Assembly: GCA_963969395.1 (NCBI GenBank)
Contig: OZ017799.1
Location: 11,906,501-11,970,500, forward strand
Origin: Pseudoscleropodium purum
Lineage: Eukaryota > Streptophyta > Bryopsida > Hypnales > Brachytheciaceae
Reading direction: 5' to 3'
DNA length: 64,000 nt
Shown here: positions 50,407 to 61,319 of the stretch, piece by piece
How positions within the stretch are numbered: the first letter of the stretch is position 1
Layout of the letters: each line of letters starts with the position of its first letter
Program-made: the position numbers and the translations under genes
The notes under the pieces: model-generated
The model's input: only the letters and a program-made list of their open reading frames with translations
Told to the model about the DNA's origin: nothing
The model's database searches: none

Positions 50407-51189
50407 TCTTGTTCTAAAGACTATTGTTGTTACTTGATTTTCTAATGTCTTGTAATAAGACTAAAGGGCTACTACATTCTTGCACTTTATCATATTCTTA
50501 AGTTATTATGCATTTTGGTGATCTTTAGAATGCTAGTAAAATAGACATTCATTCAAGAAATAATGGTTATTGTTGTCAATTATTAAAAAAATTTGTAGAT
50601 TGAATCTATTTCTTTCTATTGGCAACATGGTACTTCTCTTTGATGAAAACATGTAAATAGAAATAGTAAATGTTGGTATTAGCATAAAAATAAATTTGGT
50701 GAACTTTAAAAATGCTTAAAAAAAATTGTGAATTTTAATTAGAAGTGGTACCTTCACTCTAAAATGGTTTAAAAATACCATATAAGCATAGGTCTTTTGT
50801 TTAAAAAAATCCACCTAAACCTTGGATTTAAGATACTTGATAAGTGACATTTATCTAAAACAAATGATTTTATAGTCCTAATCATCCATTAATCATCCAA
50901 ATTCATTTTCATCCAATGTCATAAACAAATGTATTTCATTCAATAAAGTCAACTAAATAATAATTCATCTAACTCCATTCAACTCCATTCATCGCTATTC
51001 ATCTTCTTTGAATGCATCTATAGCTTTATGCTTTTATAATAAACCATGGACCAAAAATCCTTATGGTAAAAAATTATAGGTTTTTCACAAATTCTTCACA
51101 AATTTCTCAATGCTCAACACTCATTGCTCAACGCTCCCTACTCATACTTTAACAACCTTGCCCCATGGGGTATCCTTTTGGGATGTTAA

Positions 51190-51900
51190 TTTGGTATGAT
51201 GTGATGATGATTTGGTCATTAATAAAACAACTATTTGCCTTAATTGGTTGCCTTACTGGCTTGCCTTACCAGTTGGAGTCACTAGGAACTCCGGCCTTTG
51301 GTTGAGGACCTTGGTCAATATTGAATTGGATTTTTTTTTTGGGATCAAACTTAATATATGGCGGTTGTTGCCAAATTGTTTTTTGAACTCAAACTAAGGT
51401 CTCCTCATGGGGACCTTCTAATCTAACAAAACATGGAAATTTCAAGGGAGAGTGAAGCTTCATTGTCTCCAATTCAAGTTTGTATTTTAAAACACAAATA
51501 CTAAAGAAAAGTTATCTCTATGGGCAAAGCCTTATTATATTTGAGGGATCTTTTTGGTAAGAACTTTTGAAAAGTTTATATTCTATGTGGACTTGAAACT
51601 CTTGGTTCCAATCCAAGATGTTCTAAATGACTACAAGCCAACACAAACAACCATAGTTCTCAACATCAAGGTTCCAGAGGGGATTTGCTACACATAAGTG
51701 TGAAATCTCACTCTAAAATTGATGGGTCAAGAATGTGAACTTGCAACAATATGGTTAGTATTTCAACTCAATTTTCAAGGGGATTTTCAACAATGGATTG
51801 TGAAATCCCACTCACAATAATTTGAGTAAGTAACTCACAAGGAAACATAAGAAGATTAGTTAGCTAAAACACAAAAGATTAACAAACGTTTCAAAAGGAC
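51190..51900. other. Gene-free stretch between transposons
   Basis: No recognised gene or repeat. The 61-codon frame at 51212-51397 has no motif. Confidence 0.45.
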
Positions 51901-51907
51901 CTCTATG

Positions 51908-52045
51908 CAGGGTTGATGAATCTCTACGTCCGCCGCAAAATAGCGTCCGAAATCCGGATGTCCGGACGCACGAACGCTAGCGGACGTAGTGTCCCTCCTA
52001 CCGTCGGAAGGCGGCCGGGCGGGGCGGACGGACAGGGCGGCTTAG
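51908..52045. repeat. Left CGGAC/GTCCG subterminal array of the hAT element
   Basis: Dense CGTCCG, CGGACG and GGGCGGGGCGGAC motifs on both strands. The same motif vocabulary appears at 34240-34480, 55622-55783, 58580-58825 and 60910-61075, and I saw it nowhere else in the window. Confidence 0.85.
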
Positions 52046-52536
52046 AAAACCTGTTTTGGATTTTTTGTTTTGATTGTTTTCACCAATGAGAGATTAAGAG
52101 TGAAGTCATTTGGATTTTGATTTTTCTTATATTGCAATTGCGATTCAATAGAGTTGTATATCACTATTTATGTAAAAGCTAAAATATGAAATATATTTTT
52201 AATTTTTTTTGTTGAATTTTCATTTTGATTTAGAAACAAAATCACTTTAAAATCCAGCGAGATATATATCATCAATAAACAAACAATTTTATAATAAAAT
52301 GATTGAAGAAACCATTGTCATTTGTCAACATGAGCTCCATATATCATGAGCAACTAAACAATCAAACATCTAAATTCACATCTCCACAATTCCTAAGGAC
52401 GCCAATCCACATCTCCTTTAACCTCAGCCTCACTAGTCTCTCCTGCAGTTCTCCGTTCAAAATCTTCATTATCGGAGTCATCTTCATTGTTGGAATCAAG
52501 TATCGTTGTCTCCTTCAAGTCTTCTCCTGTAGAAAT

Positions 52537-55311
52537 TTATTTGGAAATGTTCATTAGGCGTTTTCCATATCCAAAACTCTGAGAATCATTCAATCGTGTG
52601 CTAACAGACTTCAACGGTATTGGTGGAAGAACACTAGATCTCGGTACTTCAAAAATTGACTTCATTGGCTCTTTTCCTTTCTCACTCTTCACAATTGCCG
52701 AATTTGTGACTGCCATCCCAAGTGAATCATTATTTTTCTGTACCGCAATATTTGGTTCCCCCTCATCACCACTATTGTTGCCCACATCTTTTGGAACATC
52801 CACCTCCATGACCGCATCTTCTCTTTTGTCGTTTCCTTGCACTACATTTAATGCCACAGATGGAGATTGAGAAATTAAAACTTTTTCATTTCTCCCATCA
52901 TCACCAATAGCATTCTCATTGATTTTCACTTCTTTGGCAATAGCGTTTGCCTTTTCCGATAGAATGTTTTCGCTATTGAAGAATCCCATTCTATTGCAAT
53001 ATGCAGTTAAAGAAGGTAGATTCTCCTGTACCCCTACATTGTCCTCGTCTTCACAAAAGGTATATGCATCGTTTGCATTGTCGGGAACGACATCCTTGCG
53101 GTTTAGATGATAATCATGCGTATCATTCACCAAATCGGGAAAGCCTTCCATAACGTCTTCATCTCCCCATGTTGTCGCACGATTGAAGTCATCTCCGCCA
53201 TCTACAGCTAAAAGGGCCCTTTCCAAATCCTCGTCATCATCGTCTTCTAACGTCGGTCTATCTGAATCCTCTGATTCCATCGGATCCACATTATCATTAT
53301 ACCATTTTTTTTCATCTTTTTCCTTCGATGCGTTTAATACTTTGGAATTGGTATACACGTACACCAAATCCGCTGCTCTCTCCGGCTTCAATTTATTTCG
53401 AGATTTGTTGTGAACAAAAGAATAATTGCTCCAATTCCGTTCACATGAAGATGATGACACCGGTTGAGCCAATATCCTCTTCGCTAATGGAGCTATAAAC
53501 TTGCCACATGCACCTTCAAAATCCCAGCAAGTATGTGCGGACAACATTTGATCTTCCGGATTCAACATATTGTGGAATGGAGGTTCCTTGTGTCGAAAAG
53601 CTACAAATTCCTTTACCACTGCTGCATATTCATCCGATTTACATATTCTCTCCAAAACTTTCTTACATCCTGACATTGCATCTGCGTCATCCGCTAGCTC
53701 TTTGTCATGAAGAAGGTATGGATTCAAAAGAGCTGCGGCTGATTGAAGATCGTTGTCCACCATTCTTCTTCGGGCATAAAAAGACTGTACCAATGGAATT
53801 GCAAGTTCTTCTAGCAAACAAAATGGTGGACTTTGTAATCCGTTCACGTGCTTCTCTAACTTCCTCATGATATGCAACACCTTCCCCATACATAGTGATT
53901 TTGAATCCAAATCGTGGAGTGCACATATGATTGGTTCAACCATCTCTACATAATTGATGGACCGATTCCAAAAATGGTCATCAAGAACAATTTTCTTCAC
54001 CGCTAAGGCCAAGTCTTTTGGTTGGACTTTAGCTCCACGTTTCTTCTTGAGAGTATGTACATACTCAACCCATTGCGGATCTACCACCGTTTGTTCCAAT
54101 GCTCCTCTCAATTTTGTCAAACGCGCCATCATGATAAATTTAGAGGCGAACCTTGTATCCCCAGGCATCAAGAGACCAAGATTTGGCGAATACTTTCGCA
54201 ATAGAGCTAGCGGCATATGTCTTTTCCTGATAAATTTAGCTACAAGAACTCCTTTATCCAATTTGGAAGCAATCCATTTCTGTGCAGCCCAATCTTTCAA
54301 CAACAAATTCAATGCATGTACCACGCACCCTTAGTAAAAAATATGAAGATATTTTGCAGATATTACATCCCATGCGAACGGATTCACGGGAGCATTATCC
54401 GTAGTTATTAACACGACGTTCTTGAACCCCACTTGTTCAATGAATTTTTCCAACACAGCTGCCAAGTACTCCGCATTTTTTTCACAACCACTTGTATCCA
54501 TAGATCCAAGAAATTCTTCACCTGCGGATGATACAAGCATGGCATTGATGAAAGGTCGACTAGTCACTGAGCTCCATCCATCAATGGACAATGTTGCTCC
54601 AAATTTTCAAATGCTATCTTCGGTCCGTGCATTCAACTGTGTGTGAATGTTGGTCTCTGCCTCATTCAACAATTTGTACCGAAGGTCGTGGTATGAGGGA
54701 GGAATGTATGGCCTACCAAACGCAGCCGTTTTCTTCACTACTTCTTTAAAAGCTGGATTTCGAGCTACGGAAAATGGTATGTTCGCCGAATAAAAAAAAT
54801 TTGCCCACACTGAATGTAATTTGCGTCTATGACCTTCTTCAAACCCATTCACTAAGCTGCCTTGCCTCTGAGGCCTAGAACTTGATGCCCTCGAGGTTTC
54901 ACGTTCACCAGAAGCTTCCGTACTCAAAGTCATTTCAGTTGTGGCACATACCATTGATACCAATTCTTTGGACGTTGGACAAGAGTCTTCGTGGTCAGAA
55001 TGCGACACAGCCTTTCCGGCCGAAAACTCTTGGACATCTAAAGGGCCAGGGTTGCCATCCACATTGTCCATTACAACGCGTTTTGGAAAAACTCCTTCGC
55101 AATGCCGAAATAAATCTCGAACTGCCATTGATAATCATGGACAAAGGCTCATCCTTTTATCACGTACACCTCCAGGCCCAGAATAGCCTAAGTGGCTGAA
55201 CATACGGCTGAGCTTCCTTGACATGCTCGCTTTGCAAAGCCTACATTTTACTTTACCACCCTCTTGCACACTAAACCAAGGAGAAAAATCCCCCGTCGGT
55301 TTGGCCACCAT
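52537..55311 (-). pseudogene. hAT-family transposase (BED finger, DUF659, hAT dimerisation), three in-frame stops
   Basis: One continuous minus-strand frame of about 925 codons runs from ATG 55311 (residues MVAKPTGDFSPWFSVQEGG) to 52537. It is interrupted only by TGA at 55137-55135, TGA at 54609-54607 and TAA at 54333-54331; no frameshift is needed. A BED-type finger comes first (CRLCKASMSRKLSRMFSHLG...CP). Next is DUF659 (SIDGWSSVTSRPFINAMLVS, VLITTDNAPVN), then GCVVHALNLLLKDWA. The hAT C-terminal dimerisation region (AQPVSSSSCERNWSNYSFVH, then NKSRNKLKPERAADLVYV) follows. The Asp of IDGW, the Asp of TTDN and the Glu of CERNWS are the likely catalytic triad and are retained. After the dimerisation region an unusual acidic, low-complexity tail of about 250 residues continues. 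An upstream Met at 55353 exists, but an intron-like GTAAAA...TTGTCAG lies between it and 55311. Three point-type stops suggest recent decay. Confidence 0.88.
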
Positions 55312-55621
55312 ACTGACAAGTGTATGTTTTACCTCAATTTCAAAAGAAACCAATAGAATGTTTTAAATTTGAAACCCACAACGTGACAATGTATACAATA
55401 TCAATGAAATTAGTCCCACAAAGCTTTGAAAATCAAAAACCCCCCGTCCACCGAACTATGCATTACCAAGCAAGAGACTCAATAAATTGAAGCTCATAGC
55501 CCTTGGAAATCTTAGCGTTTGGTTTTTCGAGAGTGAATACAAAAGCTTCTCTTCTAACATTTATAGTCCCCTCCAGAAAATTAAAGGTTCATTTTTAGGG
55601 TTTACATTCAAAAACAAGCAA

Positions 55622-55783
55622 CGGCCCGGACGGGGCTAAAGTGGACGGGGCGGACCGACCGGTCGGACAGGGCGGTCAGACGGGACTGTCCGCACTGTCT
55701 GCCTTCCGACGCCGTCCGCGCTTTGGACACGCCGACCGCCCCACTTAAACACTGACCGCCGACGGCGTCCGCCCAGCTATCCA
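55622..55783. repeat. Right CGGAC/GTCCG subterminal array of the hAT element
   Basis: About 160 bp of very GC-rich sequence made of overlapping GGACGG, GGGGCGGAC, GTCCGC and GACCGCC motifs in both orientations, including the palindrome GGACCGACCGGTCGG. This is the mirror of the array at 51908-52045. Confidence 0.85.
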
Positions 55784-55799
55784 TTAGAGCATCCTATGA

Positions 55800-57930
55800 G
55801 GCCAATATTACTCAAAAAGAGCGGTAATATTTCCAAAAAAAAACAGCCTAATAATCACTGCTAAATGAGGATCAATGTAATTGATTTTTCATTTTAAAAA
55901 AAAAAATGTAAACCCTAAACCCTATACCCTAATTATCCTAAACTTTTTCTTTTCTCCCCTAAATTGTTTTACGAATGAGGGGAATGTGGTTAAGTTGAAT
56001 ATGTTTGGATTATTTACTCATATTATCCTTCTAAATAGGTTTTGAGAAGATCTGAAGATGGTGGGGATTTTTTTAAAGTTCATTAGGAAATGAAATGTTT
56101 TGAAGAAATAGTCAATTTCTTTTTCATCGTAAGCAAATGAAATTTTTTTAAAAGGCCCCAATACATAATTAGAATAATAGTTTAATGGATTTCAACCTCA
56201 TGATATTTAATGAAAGGTTGTGATTTCTAATTAGAAGTGCATCACGATCTTCAAATGAACATCGAGTCTTTCATATTTTTTAATGAAATTTTGATTAGAT
56301 TTGAAAACAAAGAAAAAGAATCAATGTTCTAACTTTCAAATCATGTATGGCTATATTTTTCCTTAAAAACATAGAAAAATTCGTTACTTGAGTTGGTTGA
56401 GTAGAATACATTATACATTTATACATGTGCTATATTTATTTTGAAGGATAATTCCAATATTCTTATTTCAGATGTTTTTAAATATTAATTTTAAAAAAGA
56501 GGGTTCATTGTTTAAAGATCTAAAAAATTGACAAACATAATTTCCATTATAAATAGGAATTGAATTCGGAATTCGAATTTTTGAAATGATTCAAATGAAC
56601 AAGATATTGATTATAAAATATTTCTTCGTTTGAGTTTTCAAAATGAATTCACAAAACAATTGCAAACTTTTGAACTTAGGTATATGATATTGTTTTTAGT
56701 TTATACTTTGTAGAGTATAATACTTCAATTTTAATCCTAAATAAATGAAAAAATTCCACATGAATGAAATGTTTCTATGTATTGCACAAAGATTTCTACC
56801 AATTACTATGATAATTAAATACATTGTTACATTTCATAAAATATTCTACATAGAAAGAAAAAATCATTTCAGTTTTCAATCATGATAAACGATGTCTTCT
56901 ACTCTTTCTGTTATATGTTCATTTTGTATAACGTGTACATTGTACAATCTTTGAGAGCAGGGTAGTTCATTTTTGACTCTCATTGAAATAGAAAATATAT
57001 TTGTGTTTGGATTTTGAAATCATTATGTATTCTACGGTCTTGCAAGAATGCATCTTGCTCCTTCCTTTGAATCCTTTTGATATTTTTTTTTTTTTCCTTT
57101 GCTTTCTCATAGGGCTCTTGTTCTCTTGTTCTCTTCATTTGACTAGCCTATTTGGCTTGGCTCTTAGTTTTTGTTTTTTTTAATGCAATGGTTTTGCATA
57201 TATTATAAAAAAAATATATTATTTATTTAAAATTAATATATTGATGAACAAACGCATAAAGGCATTGAATGCTTTCACATTTAAAGTTATAAATCTATCA
57301 TAAATCACTCTTGTAAATTTGAATGATTGAATCGAAAATTTGAAAATGTAATTACAAGAGCTTTCAATTCAATCAATTGCATAAATCATAAATGTTGAAA
57401 TGCAACTCGTATGAGTTTAGCATCTATGAAGATTAATTCATGCCATCCACATGCAATTTTCCAATTTAATAAAATGCAATTGAGTACTTCAATTTCTTTC
57501 TTTTCAATTCTCCAAGTAACATTCACTTCATATCTTTCTCTATTTGTTTATTTAATTTTTGGGAACAAATGGAAAAACCATCTTTGTCTATATTTGAACA
57601 TGCACTCTTATTTGATTGATGAAGAATAGATTTATGAAATATATAATCACTGATTTATTCATGTTGATTTATCTAATATATGTTTTATATATGTATATAT
57701 ATTTATATATATATATCATTAAAGGAGTATGGAAGACAAGATTGACAGATTGTATTCAAATGTTGTTGATTTTGAAATGATTTAGTACTATATCATTTAT
57801 AAGAATATTATAATAGTATTATGTTATAATATTCCTAAAACAATTGCAACAAATATTAAAATACATGCTAAGTTAGGTTTGTTAGCCTACCAATTGTTCA
57901 TTAATAGACATAATTGAGTAGCCCCCTTAA
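55800..57930. other. Gene-free AT-rich stretch between the hAT element and the kinase segment
   Basis: No gene is seen. A short telomere-like AAACCCTAAACCCTA run is present at about 55912-55927. Frames here are Phe/Leu/Ser/Ile-rich and unconvincing. A TA-rich microsatellite lies near 57672-57718. Confidence 0.45.
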
Positions 57931-57934
57931 ATGA

Positions 57935-58123
57935 AACATTTAATATCTAATATCTTACAATCCAAATGGTGGATTTGTCTAAAATTTTTTCCACATCTTT
58001 TTCAACTAATTTACTACAAGATCCTACGGTTACATATGCCCAAAAGTATTTTTCTTCCAAGACTTGGTATTTGCACTACTAATGGCAGTTTTGAAGTGTT
58101 TTTAGTGAAAAGAACTTTAGGGG
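57935..58123. mobile_element. Truncated TTAA-type (piggyBac-like) MITE fragment
   Basis: This matches only the right-hand part of the family copy at 34605-35517. Shared landmarks are AATATCTTACAATC, CATCTTTTTCAACTAATT-like sequence, TACAAGATCCTA and the end GAACTTTAGGGG, followed by CTAA instead of TTAA. The left part is missing. Confidence 0.7.
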
Positions 58124-58579
58124 CTAAACATCTATACCGTTTGATTTTGAAAAAAGAACAATTTGCTTCATTGGAGATAACTATAAGTCCATGCTCTTTT
58201 TCGATAGCCAAAACACACTTGCAAGGACTTGGACATTTAGCGGTTTACTAAGTGATTAGACATCAACTAATTCAATTTAATAGTAGAATTTTTATTCAAC
58301 TACCTTCTTACAATTGCTTTATACACAATGCAACGTGAATATTTGGGTACTTATATTAAACGTCACAATCCTTTCGTGAATTTTTGCACATTTTAGCTCA
58401 TATCTTTGTACAAAAATATCATTTACCAAGAATTCATAAATTTGGTCATAAAGGAAGGCTACCTTTTTTAATTTCAAATTTTACATTGAATGAATTAAAA
58501 GTTAGTTGGACTATACAGAGCCACGAAGACCTTTGTTTATCGTGCAAAATATAGACGTCGAAGCGCTTCAGGGTGAAAC

Positions 58580-58825
58580 CGCCCCGTCCGCCCTCATACC
58601 TGTCCGCCCAGACCCCGTCCACCCCGATACCTGTCCGCCCTGTCCGTCAGATCCGGCGTCCGTCCTATCCGCGGCGTCCGTCCTATCCGCCCCGTCCGCC
58701 CCGGTACGGCCGATGCGTCCGCCCCCCCGGACCGTCCGATCGGGCGGACGCCAAATTTGTCCGCCCATGGCCATCCGATCGGGCGGACGGTTTAGGGCCG
58801 TCCGATGGGGCGGACGGGCCGTCCA
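58580..58825. repeat. Left GTCCGCCC-rich array of the kinase-carrying segment
   Basis: Repeated GTCCGCCC, CCGTCCG and CGATCGGGCGGACG motifs. Frames on both strands translate to Pro/Arg-, Gly/Arg/Thr- or Ser-rich repeats and are artefacts of the motif array. Confidence 0.85.
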
Positions 58826-59021
58826 CATTGTTACTTTTGCTTTGCCCCTTGTGAATGCAAGGTGGAGCGGAGAGCTTGGTGGTTCATCCTCCATTGGCTC
58901 CTTTCCGAGGCAAGGCAAGAGTGGTTTATTGGGGCCTCCTTGTTGCCAATTTTTTTAACACTTGCGCGTGAATTCACATTTAAATTAGAAAATTTCATCT
59001 ATATCAGTTTCATTTGTCACG

Positions 59022-60515
59022 ATGACGAAGGGGAAGAAGAAGGTTGTGAAGCTTAAACATAGAGAGGGACCATCAAACTTGGAGGTAGCTCGCCAAAGTC
59101 CTTCGGAGGAATGCAAAAAATTCATGATCGTGCGCATCGTTCAATTTTATGAATCGGAAACAACATTGTCTTCAGACAATAAATACATCAGATATCAAGA
59201 GAAGTGCGTGTCTAAATTCAAGGTAGACATGACACAAATGTTGTTGGATGCATTGAATGTGGCAAAGTGGCATAACGAAATGCATAAAACGTACTTCACC
59301 AAATGTTTGGAGAACAAGGTTCATGACGCTTTGTGGAATTCCAAAGTCATTTTGGTTAAATATGGCAAGGAATATCGACTCAATGACGCCCAGTTTGAAG
59401 AAGTGATTCTGAAAGCGGATTTATTTAGGGGGCGATGTGCTCCATTTGCCAAAAGGCACAATCGAGTTGGTTCGATTGCTTGGTGGAAAAGCAATGATGG
59501 AGTTGCTGAAGCAGAAAGGACCAAACGGCACCTCATAGCACTTCCAGATACAGCACGCGTGATTGCTGTTGATGATAGAATGATGAGAGGTGGATATGCA
59601 ACGATTCGAAAGGTCCGTATTGAAGGATGTCCAGGAATACTTCCTCATTGAAAGTTTGCAGCGAAGAAATCCATTCACCACCAAACTCGACCCGATCTTG
59701 CAAAGTTAGAACATCAAAACGAATCAATGGTTGTTCGAATTCCACACGCGGGTGTGATACGGTTTGTTGCGGTGCACGGAACGATGTGTGAAGGTTATGC
59801 GTATTGGTGGAATGGTGGAACTCTTCGACAAATGTTGAATATGGATAAGGACTTTCCAGACAACATTCAAATCCGTTTGATGTATACGAATCCAACCGAA
59901 GAGGAGGTTGTAAAAGCTCACCATTTAGGACGATATCGGAAGAAGCGCACGGAGTTGACATGGGCGTTTATGCATATAATGTATGCAGTGCATCTTGCTG
60001 GACATTTGTACAATGATCTTTCTCCGAACAACATCTTGTTGCATTTTCCAGAGGATGAGTCACGTGTGTACATTGGAGTTTGCGATTGGGGCATGACCAC
60101 CTTAGCTTCTCAGCCAATGAAGTCTTTGTACACATTCACATCAGCAGATGAGATGAAACAAACTTTGCAGAGGAGATGGTGGGTGGATCCACGTATTGCA
60201 TATTTGCATAAAGTAGGTGCAGATGTGGAAGTCATTCCGATGTATTCACGTAAGTCGGAAGAGTATGCCATTCGAAAAATTGCTCGGCGGATGAATGGAA
60301 ACAACATATCAGAGGCGTATTTCAACGTGCTACTTAAAACACCTAGTGCGACACAATTTGCCTTTCATGACTTTGCAAAAGTGTTTTATGCTTACTTGAA
60401 GCGCATTTCTTCGAAGACTGACGATGAAAATACTAGTTTGGCCCATGTGATTACGCGATTTTCTAATACATATCGTTGGCTGATGCCAGATGAACATTTT
60501 CGCCATTTATATTAG
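59022..60515 (+). pseudogene. Protein-kinase-like gene, one in-frame stop
   Basis: A single frame of 497 codons from ATG 59022 to the stop at 60513-60515 is interrupted only by TGA at 59649-59651 (codon 210). The first ~185 residues (basic MTKGKKKVVKLKHREG start, then a mixed domain) match nothing that I know. Kinase features follow in order: a degenerate glycine loop (MRGGYATIRKV); FAAKK with the VAIK-type Lys just after the stop (59664); LEHQNE as a candidate for the alpha-C Glu; a catalytic loop LYNDLSPNNIL in place of HRD-x4-N (Asp and Asn kept, about 60009-60041); and CDWG in place of DFG (about 60080-60091). A divergent activation segment continues through RRWWVDPRIAYLHKVG. Canonical APE is not seen. 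Key Lys, Asp, Asn and Asp are present, so an uninterrupted relative could be catalytically active. No introns are apparent. The stop could be a recent mutation. Confidence 0.72.
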
Positions 60516-60909
60516 ATTGGTAGTGCAGAAGTAGTAGTTGAATAGGTTATATAGGCATTAAAAATTAGTTCAGAAATATAGAGTTGGAATGAAAAAATTT
60601 ATATGTGCAATTAGCCAAATGTGCACAATGTATGGTATTCTATATTAAATTCAATACATTTTGCCCATATTGATTATGTTTGTATTTGTGTTGATCTCGA
60701 TTTTTTAAATAGTATATATATATATTTGAAGTCACAAACTTTTTTAGTTTGCCTTCTGAAAATGAATTGGAATTTTTTCATAGTTTCAAGACTATCATGG
60801 ACTCATGGTCAAACTTTATAATCTTTCAACTTATAAGAGACATTGTTTTAATGACAAATCGCGAACCATTGCACTTCATTTAACATTTAATTGTTTAAGG
60901 ATTAAAAGA

Positions 60910-61087
60910 GTGACCGCGGGGCAGTTTGGGTAGGGCGGTCGGGGGAAATAGGGCCGTCAAAGCGGACGGGGCGGACGGGGTGACAGGCGAACGGGGCGGT
61001 CCCGGCGGACGCTGCGTCCGCAGGGACCGCGAATGTCAGCGGATGTTGCGGACACAACGTCCGCGTTCGGACGTCGTGTCAACCATG
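60910..61087. repeat. Right CGGAC-rich array and terminus of the kinase-carrying segment
   Basis: GCGGACGGGGCGGACGGGG, GCGGACGCTGCGTCCGC and CGTCCGCG motifs lead into the terminus GTGTCAACCATG at 61087. The composition changes abruptly back to AT-rich after it. Confidence 0.85.
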
Positions 61088-61237
61088 TGATTGACTTTCC
61101 ATGGAGTCATGTTTTGTAATTTGAAAAATTACAAAACTTTTGTGTAACTTTTAGAAAGTCTTTAAATCCTTTGTGCAAAGTTTCAAGTCAAATTTTCACT
61201 TTTCAAAAGAGCTACAAATTTACTCGTTTGGATTTTA

Positions 61238-61305
61238 ATTCCTCCAAGGAGGAATCATTTTTTGCATTAGGAATTTACGGGACTTTAATTCCTCCGGGGA
61301 GGAAT
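61238..61305. repeat. Pair of near-identical palindromes 50 bp apart
   Basis: ATTCCTCCAAGGAGGAAT (61238-61255) and ATTCCTCCGGGGAGGAAT (61288-61305) each have 8-bp perfect arms. They share the flanks TTTA on the left and CATT on the right and start exactly 50 bp apart. They could be hairpins, protein-binding sites, or the joined ends of a small element. Confidence 0.85.
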
Positions 61306-61319
61306 CATTCCTTTGCTAT

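Larger units (their letters stand above)
45583..51175. mobile_element. Mutator-like element (MULE), ~5.6 kb, with inverted ends and target duplication
   Basis: The left end reads CCATGGGGCAACGG and continues with AGTGGGGAGCAACGAGTGTT; the right end is a diverged reverse complement (AACACTCATTGCTCAACGCT ... TTGCCCCATGGGG). The similarity is good for about 90 bp and fades inward. The direct repeat TTTTGGGA borders the element at 45575-45582 and 51176-51183, consistent with the 8-11 bp target duplications of Mutator elements. Inside are a decayed MULE transposase (minus), a long hairpin, and a decayed methyltransferase-like frame (plus). The two frames diverge from a central region at about 48.9-49.5 kb. 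Confidence 0.75.
51908..55785. mobile_element. hAT transposon, ~3.9 kb, with CGGAC-rich subterminal arrays
   Basis: The left end reads CAGGGTTGATGAA, close to the hAT consensus (Ac: CAGGGATGAAA), followed by CGGAC/GTCCG-rich DNA to about 52045. The right side is an even denser array (55622-55785). It includes GGCGGACCGACCGGTCGGAC and ends near CGTCCGCCCAGCTATCCATT, whose reverse complement (AATGGATAGC) weakly resembles the left end. These GC islands are striking in AT-rich DNA and probably hold transposase-binding repeats. The hAT transposase lies between them on the minus strand. I could not find an exact 8-bp target duplication, so the right border is approximate (55785-55798). Confidence 0.75.
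58569..61087. mobile_element. Kinase-carrying segment with hAT-family-like CGGAC ends, ~2.5 kb
   Basis: The left border CAGGGTGAAACCG is followed by a GTCCGCCC-rich array (58580-58825). The right border is preceded by a GGACGGGGCGGAC-rich array (60910-61075) and ends CGTGTCAACCATG, whose reverse complement CATGGTTGACACG matches the ends of the MITE at 34224 (CATGGTTGTCATA) and the left end of the hAT element (CAGGGTTGA). Between the arrays lies a protein-kinase-like gene and no transposase. I infer a non-autonomous element with a kinase cargo. No exact 8-bp target duplication was identified (flanks AAGCGCTT and TGATTGAC), so the borders need comparison with other copies. Confidence 0.65.

Noticed and set aside
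51900..51910. Candidate hAT target duplication CCTCTATG / CCTATGAG at 51900-51907 and about 55793-55800
   Set aside because: The two sequences match only if an indel is allowed, so I do not claim a target duplication.
52598..55199. Several plus-strand frames of 60-126 codons
   Set aside because: They are antisense shadows of the hAT transposase.
55912..55935. Telomere-like AAACCCTAAACCCTATACCC
   Set aside because: There are only two to three imperfect units, too short to call an interstitial telomere.
57001..57183. 60-codon Phe/Leu-rich frame
   Set aside because: It is a translation of T-rich DNA, with no start context or homology that I recognise.
58506..58958. 150-codon plus and 116-codon minus frames rich in Pro/Arg or Gly/Thr/Arg
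   Set aside because: They are translations of the GTCCGCCC motif array at the transposon end.
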